The notes under the pieces are model-generated. The model was given only the letters and a program-made list of their open reading frames with translations. It was not told the origin of the DNA and did not search any database. 64,000 bases of DNA from Haemaphysalis longicornis (Eukaryota > Arthropoda > Arachnida > Ixodida > Ixodidae). The DNA is taken from contig CM023449.1 in assembly GCA_013339765.2 (NCBI GenBank), positions 108,726,417-108,790,416 of the forward strand, in the 5' to 3' direction. Positions 32,371 to 44,187 of the stretch are shown here, piece by piece. Each line of letters opens with the position of its first letter. The first letter of the stretch is position 1. The position numbers were made by a program, and so were the translations under genes.

Positions 32371-34408
32371 CTTCAGATGTTTCGATGCGACCGCGCCTGT
32401 ACGCGATCGATTCCTTGATTTTATCCATTCGCTTTTTCCTCATGCCCGCGAGACGGTTTCGTACTGTTAGGTTGGCGACCTTCGCCGCCAGTCTCTCATG
32501 CTTGACTGATAGCGTCTCGACCTTTGCCTCTACGTTCCCTAGTCTTGCTTCGATGCCCTCGAGCCTGACATTTATGATTGATGGCCACGAGTATCGCTGC
32601 CAGCTTGTCGCCCTCTTGCAGCGGTGTTGATTGCTTTGGTATCTGCTGCGCCGGTGCTGCCGTCTCGCGGTCGACGTTGTTTTCGGCGTCCATCGCTTCT
32701 TGCGTTCCCGGTGCGTCTTGCGTGGGCTTCGCCGCCCCACCCCGCGCTAGGCGGGTCGAGGGGGGGTCCCTCCGCGGCACCTTTCTTTGCTTTTGTGTGG
32801 CGTCCTCCGACGCTACAGTCGCCTTGGTTACTCCGCTTGCCGAGCTACCGCTGCTAGCGCATCTATTTTGTTCATAAGCGCTCTGATCTGCGCGTTGTGC
32901 TCCAGAATTTGGGCGTTCTGCCTTTCAATTATTTTCTTTAGTTCTGCACTTTCGTCGCTTTGCTTCGCGACGTTCATGTTAGAGTGGGAAGAGGAGGGGT
33001 TGTGATTGAGGGGTTGTGATTGTTCGTTACTCGAGCGACGGGAGACCCGTTCGTCCAGCCCACCTTTTTCTTGGCGAGAATCCCTCGTCGTCCAGTGGAT
33101 GCGGCCGTCGAACTGGCCCGGGACCTCGAACCGGCCCGTGACCTGGAGCTTGCCTCGAAAGTGAAGCTTTCTGTCTTCCACTCGAACGTGGATCTCCTCC
33201 GGCCGTCTCCCAGCGGCGGTTGCCGCCATCCCAGCGGCCGGGCGATGATGGCGTTCGGCCGCGGGAGCGGGACCGCGAGCGGTGGCGGCTTTGGCGTCCG
33301 CCGCCGCGGGTCGGCGTTCTCGACCTGCTCCGCGACGAGGAGCTGCGTTGGGGTCGCCCTGAATGACCTCTCTTCGCTTGTTTACTGTAGCCGTAGTCTT
33401 CTTCCTCAGCCCGGCGCCGTTCCCATCGTCGGCGTCGAACCACGTACAGCGTCTTGAATCTTGCCTTGCATTTACGATCGGCGGTCAGGTGATTACCGCC
33501 GCACAGCGCGCACTTAGGTCGCACACGTGGCCTTCGTCCGGGTTGGCCAGTCCGCAACCCCGGCATATCCGGTCTTGAGGATTTGGGCGCACGTCCATTC
33601 GGTGCCCGACGTGCCCGCACTGGTAACACACGTCGATTTGCTTGCGATGCAGGGTGCACTCCATCAGAGCGTTTCCGTAGCGGACGTAGTTCGGGACCTT
33701 GTGGCCCGCGAAGGCGATCACTACGGACATCGCCTTCCCGATCCGGTTCGCTTGCAGGGCCGTTGGGTTGTGCTCGTGCACTACCAATTCTTGAATTTCA
33801 TTGGCCGTGTCCTCCAACGGGACGCCGCGTATCACCCCTTTTACGGTCCCTCGAGGGGCGGACTCATAGGTGCTCACCGCGTGGGACGTGCCGCGTATGT
33901 CGATGCAGTGCACGGCAGCGTACTTGTCCGCTCGTTCCCTCACCGGCGTGCTCACGATTATAATGTTCTGCTGGTTGTTCAGGCAGATGACATCGTCGCT
34001 TGCTTCAATGGCGCTGACCTGCGCTGCCGTCGTGATGGCTCGGCTAACTTCGGGCCGGGATACTTCGCTCACCCGGAGTCCGCCGCGAGGCCGCATTATT
34101 ATCTTCGTGTTGTCGCGCGGCAGGTCTGGCAGCCGCGCGCCCTTCAACAGCTTGCCCTTGTTGATTCGTTTCTGCGTCCTCTGACGTAGATCGTTGCGGG
34201 TGGCGCCACCGAGGTCAGTGGTCTGACTGCTGACGTCAGTCGTGGCCTTAGCGCCATCTTGGCTCGCTTGGGTTCTACGCGTTAGGCTTGGGTTCACCGC
34301 GCCGCTTTGCTTGAATTTCTCGCCCGCGGTTTTCCAACCGTGAGATCGAGTGAATTGATCCGGCGAAATTTCCACGCCATCCACTTCAACGCGCATAGCG
34401 GTAGGCAT
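32351..34408 (-). pseudogene. LINE ORF1: gag-like protein with three zinc knuckles and coiled coil
   Basis: The first frame (34408-33485) starts MPTAMRVEVDGVEI and contains an RNA-binding-like region with GVIRGVPL, then CYQCGHVGHRMDVR, where the fourth knuckle ligand is Arg instead of Cys, and CRGCGLANPDEGHVC. A frameshift near 33525 moves into 33659-33027 (CALCGGNHLTADRKC, then a long Arg/Ser-rich tract). Later frames (33229-32828 and 32740-32351) carry heptad-like Glu/Lys/Leu sequence such as ELKKIIERQNAQILEHNAQIR, probably coiled coils. ORF1 proteins coat element RNA. At least three frame changes. Confidence 0.8.
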
Positions 34409-34767
34409 CTTGATTCAGTAACCGCTGTGTAATCTTACGAAAATCGAAGCGCCGAAAAGCCCGGCGGCCTCGGAGCACGCCTTGGTTCAAGGACGCTATT
34501 GCGTAGCCGCCGCTGGCCAGCTAACCGTTGATTTAGGGTTAGCGTGGCGGCCGCCGCTCCGATAGTTCCCGGGCTTGCAAAATGAGACACAATGGCTTGC
34601 CTGAAGAAAATTTGGTCTCCCGGTGATCGCGTTGATAATGTCTGTCGACCAGTACTGGTTGTGTGGCCTTGCATCAACTTGGTGCGTCAGAGGACGGGTA
34701 CTTCGTGGAGCCGATGTGAAGCTCGCCCGCATCGGTTGGCCCCCTGGTGGTGGTCCCTGTAATGGAA

Positions 34768-36250
34768 TAATTGCGCCCGGGCTTTGACAGCAAACGGCTG
34801 GCGTACACAATCACGGGGTTTGACCGGCTTGCAATTGGGCCAATACGGCGCCGATCCCGTGGCCGCTTGCGTCGGTACGCACTTCGGTGGGAGCGGAAGC
34901 GTCGAAGTGACCCAAAATTGGCGGTGACGTCAGGGGGGAAATCAAAGTGCTAAATGCTTGGGCTTGATCGGGACCCCATGTAAAAGTGGCACCGTTCTTC
35001 GAAAGGTCCATGAGAGGACGAGCGACGTGGGCAAAAGTTTCTATAAAACGGCGAAAATAGGAGCAAAGTCCGACAAAGCTGCGGACATCGTGAGTCGAGC
35101 GCGGCACGGGGAAATCGGTGACGGCTGGAACTTTGTCGGGGTCGGGCTGAACTCCAGAGGCGTCGACCAGGTGCCCAAGAATTGTTATCTGGCGGTGGCC
35201 AAAGCGACACTTCTTGGAATTTAGTTGGAGACCAGCGCGTCAAAATATTTCAAGGATATCTGACAGGCGCTCCAGGTGTGTCTCAAATGTAGGTGAGAAG
35301 ATGATGACGTCGTCTAGGTAACATAAGCACGTGGTCTACTTAAAACCGCGAAAAAGGGAGTTCATCATTCTCTCGAATGTGGCCGGAGCATTGCACAGAC
35401 CAAATGGCATAACCCGGAATTGGTAAAGGCCATCAGGGGTCACGAATGCTGTCTTTTCGCTGTCTTGCTCATCAACGGCTATCTGCACGTAACCAGATCT
35501 CAGGTCAACCGACGAAAACTATCTGGCACCATGCAGGCAGTCGAGGGCGTCGTCTATGCGCGGAAGCGGATAGACTTCTTTTCTCGTGATCTTGTTTAAA
35601 TGCCGATAATCCACGCAAAAACGCCATGTGCCGTCTTTCTTCTTGACTAAAATGACAGGGGTTGCCCACGGACTACAAAACGGTTCAATGATGTCCTTGC
35701 TGAGCATTTTCTCGGCCTCTTGTTGGATCACGAGGCGTTCAGAATGAGATACGCGATATGGCCGTCTTCGCACCGGTGCTGCATCTCCAGTGATTATGCG
35801 GTGCGTCACAGCGTGTGTCGTACTCAGTGTACGGCTGACTAAATCGAAGATGTATTTATAGGACGTCAAGAGAGAACGAAGAGCGTCGGCGTTCATTTGC
35901 GAAAAATCGGGTGCAATCATCGCTGCGCCTTTATTCGCTGGGAGTGATGACGGCACAGTGGGACCCAAACAAGGCGTAACGGGCTCTAACGGGGTAGTAG
36001 CGGTATGTGCTTCCAAAGTGCACAGTGATGAAAGTGCCATTCCTTTCGGTAAAACTTGAGGGAAGGAACCGAAGTTGAGGAACGGTAGACAGGACTTGTT
36101 GTCAACAATAGTGACTATAGTATGCGGCATAGTAACATTGCGTGACAAAAGCACATCCAGAAGTGGTGAAACGACGTAGTCGCCGTTTGCAACAGGGGAG
36201 TACCGGAATAAGGAGATGTAGCTTACAGCTGAACGTGTTCGGTGTTGCAA
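34768..36250 (-). pseudogene. Gypsy reverse transcriptase and start of RNase H, three or more stops
   Basis: In one frame from 36250: a linker, WATPVILVKKKDGTWRFCVDYR (motif 1/2), YPLPRIDD, then a TAG at 35519 where the family has an aromatic residue, SSVDLRSGYVQIAVDE, MPFGLCNAPATFERMM, a second TAG (for Trp) and the catalytic CYLDD (YLDD at 35309-35320), a TGA after DILEIF, then GLCSYFRRFI and the first RNase H aspartate region (TDASGHGIGAVLAQ). After a stop at 34811 the frame shifts and YASRLLSKP runs to 34768, where the LINE target duplication begins. The catalytic aspartates survive. Confidence 0.9.
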
Positions 36251-37909
36251 CAGCGCAGCTGGGGTGCGTCGGAAGAAGGAGTGAGAGGAAATTGGAGGCG
36301 GAGGAGTCCAGTAGAACAGTCGATGAGAGCGGAATGCTCAGACAGAAAATCAAGGCCGAGAATGAGGTCATGAGGACAGTGTTCGAGTACGGTAAACAGA
36401 ACTGCTGTTTCTTGGTCAGCGATGCGTATGCGAGCTGTGCACATTCCGACGACCGGAGGCGTGCTGCCGTCGGCGACTCGAACTACACGGGACGTTGGCG
36501 GCGTAAGGACTTTGTTGAGACGGCGGCGAAGGTTCGAACTCATGACGGAAATCTGGGCACCGGTGTCGATAAGAGCTCGTACTACAACGCCATCGACAAG
36601 GACTTCAAGTAAATTGTGTATAGTCGGCAAAGTCAGTAGAGGAATTACCGGCCGGGTCGTTGATGCAGCGTCACCTCCTTGAGCTGCATGGCTTAGTTTT
36701 CTGGAGGGGGTCGAGAGTAGTCGGCCATGGGAGAAGGGGCGGCGAGGCTGCGGTGATCGGGACTGGCAGCGTTGCGGCGACGGCGATCGGTTCATTCGGG
36801 TACTGGTACTGCTAGAGTTGGGCGGCTTGAAGTCAGCGCGGGAAGAGAAGCAGTTTTGCCGGTCATTGGAGTAGCCAAAGGATGGTCGAGTACTGTAGTT
36901 GGCGCAGCCGTTGCGGAAGGTCGGGGGCGTGCGGTTGCGACAGTACCGGGCAATGTGGCCGACGCCAGAGCAACTGAAACAAATCGGTTTGTCGTCCGGT
37001 GTACGCCGCTCAGCAGGGTTCCGGCGGGCGTAGCGGGGAGGCGGATGGTCGATGTGGGGACCGGGAGACCTAAACTGTCGTTGGAAAGTAGAGCCAATCG
37101 CGCACACCGGGTGAAGGCTCAGGTTGGCTATTTCGTCGCGGACAATGGCTTGAATGGCGGAAACGGTGTGGAGCTCGTTCCGATCCGGCCCGTATGGCAC
37201 CGCAGTAGTAGGGGCCATAGCCTCCAGTTCTCGGCGCACGATTTTCGTTATATCTGCCGACGGCGGAACGGGATCTTGTAGGCGGGAAATACGGGCTGGT
37301 GGACGTCCATCTTCACATGAAGATGTGGCTGCTGTGTGCGGAAGCCTTGTGAAGTTGTGGGCGATACGGCGTTCTTTGGCCTCTTCGAATCGGCGACATT
37401 CCGTAATGATGGACTCCACTGTGGCACAGTCCTTGCACATAAGAAGGTGGAATGTGCCATCCGCAATGCCCTTCAGTATGTGGCCTACTTTATCGGTCTC
37501 CGTCGTGGTGCTGTCAGCCTTCCAGCAAAGGGCCAAGACGTCCTGGATATAGGTGACGTAAGATTCGGTCGACGTCTGCGCGCGATGCGAGCTCCTTTCG
37601 GGCAGTAAGCTGACGGCCAAGAGGCTTTCCAAATGCCGCTCGCAGCTTCGTTTTGAACACCTCCCAACTGGTCATTTCGGTCTCGTGCGTCTCAAACCAC
37701 TTGCGCGCGGGACGTTCCTCTTTCAGGTAGAAGATCGCATTCGCCAGCATGATGGTAGGGTCCCACCTGTTGTGAGCGCTGACACGCTCAAAGAGGCTGA
37801 GCCAGTAGTCGATATCAACTTCGTCTGTACCGGTAAACAGGCCAGGCTCCCGGGGCTGAGACACGATGACGAGGGGTGTCGTCGACGCGGTCGCTCCATC
37901 GGTCGGCAT
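36223..37909 (-). pseudogene. Gypsy gag-protease, frameshifted
   Basis: The frame 37909-37514 holds the gag N-terminal half (PLVIVSQPREPGLFTGTDEVD near the start, a capsid-like WLSLFERVS block). Near 37580, after KELASRA, coding passes into the frame 37632-36223, which contains the rest of the capsid (STESYVTYIQDVLALC), a CX2CX4HX4C zinc knuckle (CFSCSGVGHIARYC, residues 218-231) and an aspartic protease with the ALIDTGAQISVM active site near 36.57 kb and the LILGLDFL flap/hydrophobic motif. Another break at about 36225 separates protease from reverse transcriptase. Gag packages element RNA; the protease cleaves the polyprotein. One internal frameshift makes this copy inactive. Confidence 0.85.
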
Positions 37910-38029
37910 GGTGACACGAGCAACCGAGCGTCCACTACGAAGCTCCGTGGTGGTTGCAGCAGGTGGAGCACGCCCGGGCGAGGGTACGGGATGAGTTGGT
38001 CACTGGAACTCCGCAACCTCCACCAAGGA

Positions 38030-38203
38030 TGTTACGTGGCAAAGACACGTAAGTTGGAGTTATTTATAAGTCAGAATAAGCTGGGAAGCAATGGATTAGG
38101 CAGCAGCGTGAGTCCGGGGCCACGCGTGGTCGTTCTCGTCGTCGACTATCAGCAGCGCAGCGCCCACCGCATGTTTGGCGCGAACAGGGATTGCCCCGTC
38201 ACA
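38030..38203 (-). repeat. 5' LTR of the Gypsy element (174 bp)
   Basis: An intact 174-base LTR, TG...CA bounded. The first internal bases on the minus strand are tccttggtggaggttgcgg, where a primer-binding site would lie; I could not assign a tRNA. Confidence 0.9.
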
Positions 38204-39084
38204 ATATTACATACATCTAATATTCCTTTTTAAAACACTACACAACCAAAATATAAAGCATCTACATCATAAAAATTGCTCCGCTTACACTAGCCGGAAT
38301 CACTTGCAAATTATATGACGCTAAGAAGCGGCAGCAGCAAGCTCTCCTTCAGGGAAACGAGTTTTGTCACTGCGCTCAGAGAATTCCGGGGAGTGATTAC
38401 TGCGTTGTTACTTTGGCAGTAGCGCGAGCGTCCCAAGTCCAACTTACGCAGCAGCGACCAGCGATCCGCTTTATTCTGCCGCTTGCAGCCCTCCCCTATT
38501 TATTAGAATATATTAAGTTCCGAAACGCTCATTGCGTGTCGACATAGAAAGCATGCCCTCACAAAAAAAGTGTACAACATAAAAAAATTCTACAACGGCA
38601 AATACTTCAAATGAAAAAATAAAATCCATGGTGTAGCAGTTTTTACATCGTGCACGAGTACCCTCTTTTCCGCTACACTGCGTTTATTTTAAGCGTTACT
38701 GTTCTGTTTTTCAGTCGTTCTCACAAGGCGAGCAAACGGGGACTGTTGGCTTATCCAGCTGTTTTTGATACTCCTCGTTGGCGTTAACGTCTTACTATCC
38801 TATGAAATATGCATGACGTTACTGCCGTTTCGCTACACCATGCTAATAATTCCGCCGATATGCGGCTGTCAAATCCACATGTCTTACTGGGTTCCGGGTA
38901 CTTTGGTACGCGTGGTACTTTTTGTTACCTCGGTTCTGTGTCTGTGTCTGTTTGTCTGTCTGTCGGTCTGTCACCCGAATCATCCGGTCATATCGTTACT
39001 CATTACTGGGCCGTCGAAAAGTTATGCGTCATTCGCCTATCGCCCGTGGGATTGGAATTGGTCACGTGACCCTGGATGGATCAT
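38204..39084. other. No recognisable gene; short (TCTG)n run
   Basis: A tctg/tgtc microsatellite occupies about 38938-38972. Otherwise short frames only. Confidence 0.45.
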
Positions 39085-40640
39085 GCCACTCCAGTGAGAG
39101 AGAAGAAACTAACGGAGAAATGCAGGAGAAAGGGACAAGAAGTTTGCTGTAGAGGAGCGTGAAGGGAAGAGAGAATAAAGGATAAATATAATCAGACAGA
39201 CGAAAGAGAAAACGCATGCACCCCTCGGTCAAACGACGACGATGCTTGAACGCGAAGCTTTCTCTTCGCGGATCCTTTGGTTGCCTGTCTAGGTGTTCCA
39301 AACCACTTCGACCATGTCAAAATGGAAAGATTGGTTTGACGCCGGCTTCATAGCGGGAGAGACCTAGGTTCGGCTCTGCCAACCGGAAGTGTTTTTTTTC
39401 TTTCCCTTCGGCGTTTGCACGTTGAAGACGCCATAACTAAAGCTTCCCTTTAAAATTATATAGAGAGATGAGGCTATGTGGAAACAGGAGGGAGAGAGAA
39501 ATGCTAATAAGTGCGTTGCCGCTGGGGACAGCGTGGGAAAGCAGAGAGATAGATGATGTTGCCTAGGAATGGGTAGAAGGCGTGCCAGGGGAGGAAGAGA
39601 AATATCAGGAAAGTGGAGGCGGGAGAGGCCGAGAAGAAAAGGCGGTGAGGGGCACATGAGTATAGCGGAAGATAGAAGGGAGGATAGAGTTGAATGGGGT
39701 GGGCGAAAGAATTGGGCAATCATTCACACTGATCGTCCGACCAAAGTTGGTGTGCAAAACTCCTCAACTAACATTTCTGTTAACTTATTCGATTCTATTC
39801 CCAGCTTGCAGTAGAATTGCCTTCCATCCTCCGTCTTCTTCATCAGTGACGCTGCACATTTCAAATCCGCAGTCAACGATGATTTCTTGTACCTGCCAGA
39901 CTGTTTCTTCGTTCTTGATTATTGTTTTACTTCTCCTTTCTTAACGCTTCACGGCCATGAGAGTACACAAACAAAATGAAATGAAATGGAATGAACATAG
40001 ATGCCATATGTAGCCTAAGGGGTACACGAACAAGTGAAGTCACAGGAGGAAGGTGTGCTGGGGAGAAGAGGTGACACTCATCATCATCCACAGCCCATTG
40101 AGGTCCACTGGAATACAAAGGCATCTTCAATTCATTTTCAACCACTCGTGTTACCGGCTTTGGAGCCCATTCTATGCTACCAAACGTGCCCATTTCGGGA
40201 GAAAATAGCCAAGAAAGTGGGCAGGTAATCGAATGGATACAGGGCGATGGGGAGTGTAGTAGGAAAAGGAGAGCGATGGGAAATGAGGTGTGGGGGAGAA
40301 GAAAAAAGATATTGAAAGGAGAATGCAGAAGGAAGGGGGAAGAGGAGCCGCAGAAGAAAGAAGTTCGGATGGCACTGATTGTGAATGAAAGTGGTAGGAC
40401 TGAGAAAGGTTGAGGAAAAGGGCATTGTAAGGGAAATAGAAGGAGGAAATGAATAGAGAGAAGAGAAAACGGGTGTAAAGTGAGGTAGAGATGTCTGCGC
40501 GAGAGTGGAGAAAGGGAATGTTAAAGGTGCGGCACTGAAATGTAGCATGGAGGCAGTGTGGTGCAACCAAGAGTATGAAGGGACAGAAGGAGGTGAATGA
40601 GAGGATTGAAGGCTGAGGGGTGGAACATGATGGTATGAAG
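39085..40640 (+). repeat. Purine-rich, strand-skewed low-complexity region
   Basis: Three blocks (39085-39190, 39470-39720, 40190-40640) are dominated by A and G on the plus strand (gagaga, gaagga, gggaga words). They create long pyrimidine-coded minus frames (40807-40172, 39723-39364) rich in Ser, Pro, Leu and Phe that I consider artefacts of composition. Between the blocks, 39790-39900 has a NCLPSSVFFISDAAHFKSA reading reminiscent of a LINE C-terminus, too short to call. Confidence 0.6.
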
Positions 40641-41784
40641 CGGAGAACAAGCGGTCGTTCTCCTGTTACGAATAAAAAACACGGGAGATTTTTTTTAGTT
40701 ATTGTTACCGTCGAGAGCTTGTTGCTGCTCCTAAGGAGTGGGTATCGGTCCAGCGTGTGTTGTTGGTGTGCCTTGGTGTAAGAGGATGTGTGCTCAAGAG
40801 GACTCATATTGGTGTGTCGAATCCAGCCCTGACTCTCTGCTTTGAAGCTCGCGGAAAAGACATGGCACGTGTAGGCGCTAGGTGTCCGCTTTAAGGGAAG
40901 CCTCTGAGGTGGAGTGAGTGCAAGCAGATGATAACTTTGACATTCACACGCAGTGCAACAGTACGGGTACTAAGGAAATCTGTTCCTTGCAGCCGTGTAG
41001 CTACATTACAGGTGTATGTATTATGTGCGTGTCGCATTTGGCCGTGCGACTGTATTAAGAGTAGCTTGAAAAATTTCGTGTAGCATGTATGCGATGCACA
41101 TTACAACGTAAAGACGAAGCCTTTGTAATTGAAATGATTTCACCTTTAGATTTGCCAGGTTCAGGAACGAAAAATACCATACCCGATTGTTTGTATCACG
41201 CTTCTTAAACTGCTAATGCCTCGGATATAGCGAAACGTGTTCTGTGTAACTCACTTGGTGTTATTTTGTGCTTTGATAACGCTTGCGTTGTCAGGACGTC
41301 TACTCTTTATTGGAGTAGCTGATTCTGCCATTAACCAACGCAAGGTCAGCGCAGTGATACTCAGAAAAAGTGCCTTCTCTGAGACTATTTCGTTATCAAT
41401 ATTCTGAAAACCGCATCAAAGCTATTTATTACATTGATATGGTAGCCTGTTAGGCAATTATGTACATGAATGCTAAACAGAAATCCACAAAATTTCCGGG
41501 TAATCATGCTTTCAAACTAATCATTTACAATACAGAAGGTTATGATGTTATGATTAATATCTACGAAATATATGCCGTACCTTGGTCATCACGTGAGTGA
41601 GGTGCGCTTTACACAGGACGGTCTCTGTTCCGAAAAGAAATCATGGTTATTTGTTCCTCGGTTTTGTGCCAAAGGGAAAATGGTTCTTAATAGTGGATAC
41701 GATGCACGTCATGTTTAATAAGAAGTGATGTACAACACATTTTCGCATTTTTTCTATACCCATACGGGAATGAGATTATCTGCT
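40641..41784. other. No recognisable gene
   Basis: AT-rich sequence with no supported feature. Confidence 0.45.
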
Positions 41785-42430
41785 CCATCAATCAATCAAT
41801 CAATCAAAGTTTTTATTGTACTGTACATAAATACATCTGCATGGAAATATACAGGTGGGACCCCAGAACCCAAGAATGGGTTCTGGGTCCTATATGCATA
41901 TATCAACCCAATCATATATACAACCCAATTGCTGCGGGAATCGACGAAGATGTCTCTCGTAATGAGATCTATTCCAAAAATAAATCAAAAAGTAATATTC
42001 GATTTAACATCACAGTTTACAATAGTACTATGAACAGTTACAAACTCATCACCAAGACTCACAGATCCACACAGAAAAATTCAATCACCTGTGCATGAAT
42101 AAATTTTAGAACTTCGAGGTATAGGTCAGAATTCAACGCTGGTAACAACATATTGACTTTGTAATAAAACTATAAGCTTGTTATGCACATCACAAATTCA
42201 GCCAATATTTTCAGTGCTTGTCTGAATTTGGTAGCGTTTTTGACACAGTTAAGAATGCGACTACAGATCAAAGCACCGTTAAACTTAATGAACCGTGGGC
42301 CATAAGTTTTGCAGTACTTTGATACATAAAATTGTTGATCTGTTGCAGCTGTGGTGTCTCTTTTGGGAGTTAAATCTATGGTCGGACTGAAGCTCGTCTG
42401 GTCTAGGTGCGTCATGAAACAACAGGGAAC
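41785..42430 (-). mobile_element. 5'-truncated CR1/L2-like LINE 3' end with (GATT)n tail
   Basis: The minus frame 42415-42170 contains YCKTYGPRFIKFNGALICSR and a KNATKFRQALKI helix just before the stop, the same C-terminal layout as the 18.6-kb fragment (a tyrosine-glycine block, then Phe/Lys helix). A 3' UTR follows with an aataaa signal (near 41817 on the minus strand) and a gatt tail (41808-41786). Only about 80 codons remain. Confidence 0.55.
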
Positions 42431-43903
42431 AAATTTCGGTAGTATAAATATATTATGGGGAAATGGGTATACAGTCTTAACATTTTAAGAAGAGTTTGAT
42501 CTTTGTTTAACAAATAGATGAAACTGAACAGTATAATAGGGGCTCCTTAAAAAGATGTTTGATAGGGTGCGTACATTTCGAGCCCGCAGTGTTCCTTAGA
42601 AGTCTTTTATGCACTTGTACTACAAGTTCATCTCTCTCTCGAATGGGGCGTAGGTTTGCACTTCCACATTTCATTCATTGGTTATCAGGAATACTGTTAT
42701 AACCACTGCCTTGTATGTGCAGCGTCAAACAAACTCCACTCTCACGCACAGCCAATTCATTTAAACTTACATCGTCCATTGCTTTTATAAGAGGACGTCA
42801 CGGTAATGGCTATAACAATGTGAAGTGAAGTTCGTATGAAAACAGCCACTATTTTCTTTGAACCGGACTCGTATCACATCACGAAATAAAATTTCCCTCC
42901 CGGACTACCAACTAAAAGTGTACGAGATATCGTTAGAGCAGCAAAAATCCCTCATATTCTATTATGCTAATTTCTCTATAGGCGTGTCCCAGAAGGAGAA
43001 AATTTTGGCAAGGAACATCCCGCAGCAGCAGCACCTGTCCGGACGCGCTGTGGACCCTTCACCCGCCTAGACCTCAACTACTCCACTTCACTCTACCGCA
43101 GAGGAAAGGCTACGCTCTTCTACTATGTGCGGAAATAAATCGCAGACGAATTGCCTGTTTGTAATCGGTAGAGACTCTCGGTGGCCGCTGCCGCATGTTG
43201 TTCGCAGGTTTGTTGTTGCAACTGCGTTGTATTTCAGCCGCGCTTCAGCCATTGCTGCTTAGCCTGAAACTAATTGTCCAGGATCCAGTCGTCGTGAAGG
43301 TACGACGCCTGCAACGTGAATTGTTTTCTCTAAGGTCTAACATGCAGGAAATGTAGTATAAGACAAAGAGGCTACGTACCAACACATGTCTGAAGAGGAT
43401 CGCGTGCCCTCGTTGATTTAGGCACAAATAGAGCTGTTCAGGGTGAAGATTGTACCTGAAACACTCCAAGAACGCCGCCAATTCCCCGTGGCAACTTGGG
43501 GGACAGAAACGCCGACTTTCTCCAACAGTGCGCGTAAGCTTAAGGCGTTTCTTTATTGTGTCCTCACTTGAGCTGTATGCGATGTGCTTTCTGTCACCAA
43601 ATAGTCACCGCCGCTTACTCCAGCGCAGTGTCATACATTCCCCCAGAACGCCTGTGGAACCTTTGGGGTGATATCACTGGCTTTAAAGCAGTGCTTGCGG
43701 TTTGGAACTTCACCATGACTAAACTACGGCAGCAATATACAGTCGCCGTGTCTTAAAAACACATTATGGCTTTCGTGAAAATGAATTGCGGATATCCCAT
43801 ACACTTAGTTGAACCCGGTGTTGCAAATGAATTCTTCAATGGCACGAGGGTTTAAGAATTATCGTTTTCGGTGAATGACCTGTCATGACTAAGAAACGCC
43901 TCA
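42431..43903. other. No recognisable gene
   Basis: Short frames on both strands with no motif; no element ends were seen. Confidence 0.45.
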
Positions 43904-43930
43904 AATAGGTTATTGCGGTAATAACCTATT
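43904..43930. repeat. Perfect 11-bp hairpin
   Basis: aataggttatt (43904-43914), loop gcggt, aataacctatt (43920-43930). With a one-base bulge the stem extends to 13 pairs. There is no T-run after it and no associated gene. Confidence 0.7.
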
Positions 43931-44187
43931 GAACAATATAGTCCTCGCGTGCGCCACCCACCGTATATCAAATTTGGTTGCAGCAAAGCACGTCTATTGT
44001 CAAAGTAAGAAAAAGAACTGTATCGTAGTCACAACCACGAGCACCTCACACCTGCACTTACCTCTGGTTTGTCCGGCTGCAATAAAACTTAGGCATAAAA
44101 CCGACTGCTCAAGTATAAACAAGCAGGAAAGTAGCAGTTAACTTGATTTGGCCGTTCTGTTAGTATGCACACCCCAAGTTTTCAATT

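Larger units (their letters stand above)
28731..34756 (-). mobile_element. Near full-length I-like LINE, 6.0 kb, with 11-bp target duplication
   Basis: The flanks ctgcaatggaa (28720-28730) and ctgtaatggaa (34757-34767) match at 10 of 11 bases and each is part of the Gypsy RNase H sequence, so they are the target duplication. On the minus strand: a 5' UTR of about 350 bases, ORF1 with zinc knuckles, ORF2 with endonuclease, reverse transcriptase, RNase H and zinc finger, then a short 3' UTR ending in (TC)n (28740-28731). The presence of RNase H and two ORFs places it near the I clade. GC content and CpG are higher than in the surrounding DNA. Confidence 0.92.
26307..38203 (-). mobile_element. 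Ty3/Gypsy LTR retrotransposon carrying two nested LINE insertions
   Basis: Both LTRs begin TGTTACGTGGC and end CCCGTCACA on the plus strand and are flanked by ATAT (26303-26306 and 38204-38207), a 4-bp target duplication. The element runs on the minus strand in the order gag, protease, reverse transcriptase, RNase H, integrase. Removing a 661-base LINE from the 3' LTR and a 6026-base LINE from the RNase H region leaves about 5.2 kb, a normal size for the group. By eye the LTRs differ at about 13 of 174 positions, so the Gypsy insertion is not recent. Confidence 0.92.

Noticed and set aside
39790..39960. Possible LINE C-terminus (NCLPSSVFFISDAAHFKSA)
   Set aside because: Suggestive of the last helix of a LINE protein, but a stop lies just before it and there is no clear tail.
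40172..40807. 211-codon minus frame
   Set aside because: Low-complexity Ser/Pro/Leu/Phe coding caused by pyrimidine-rich strand composition, with a second overlapping frame of the same character.
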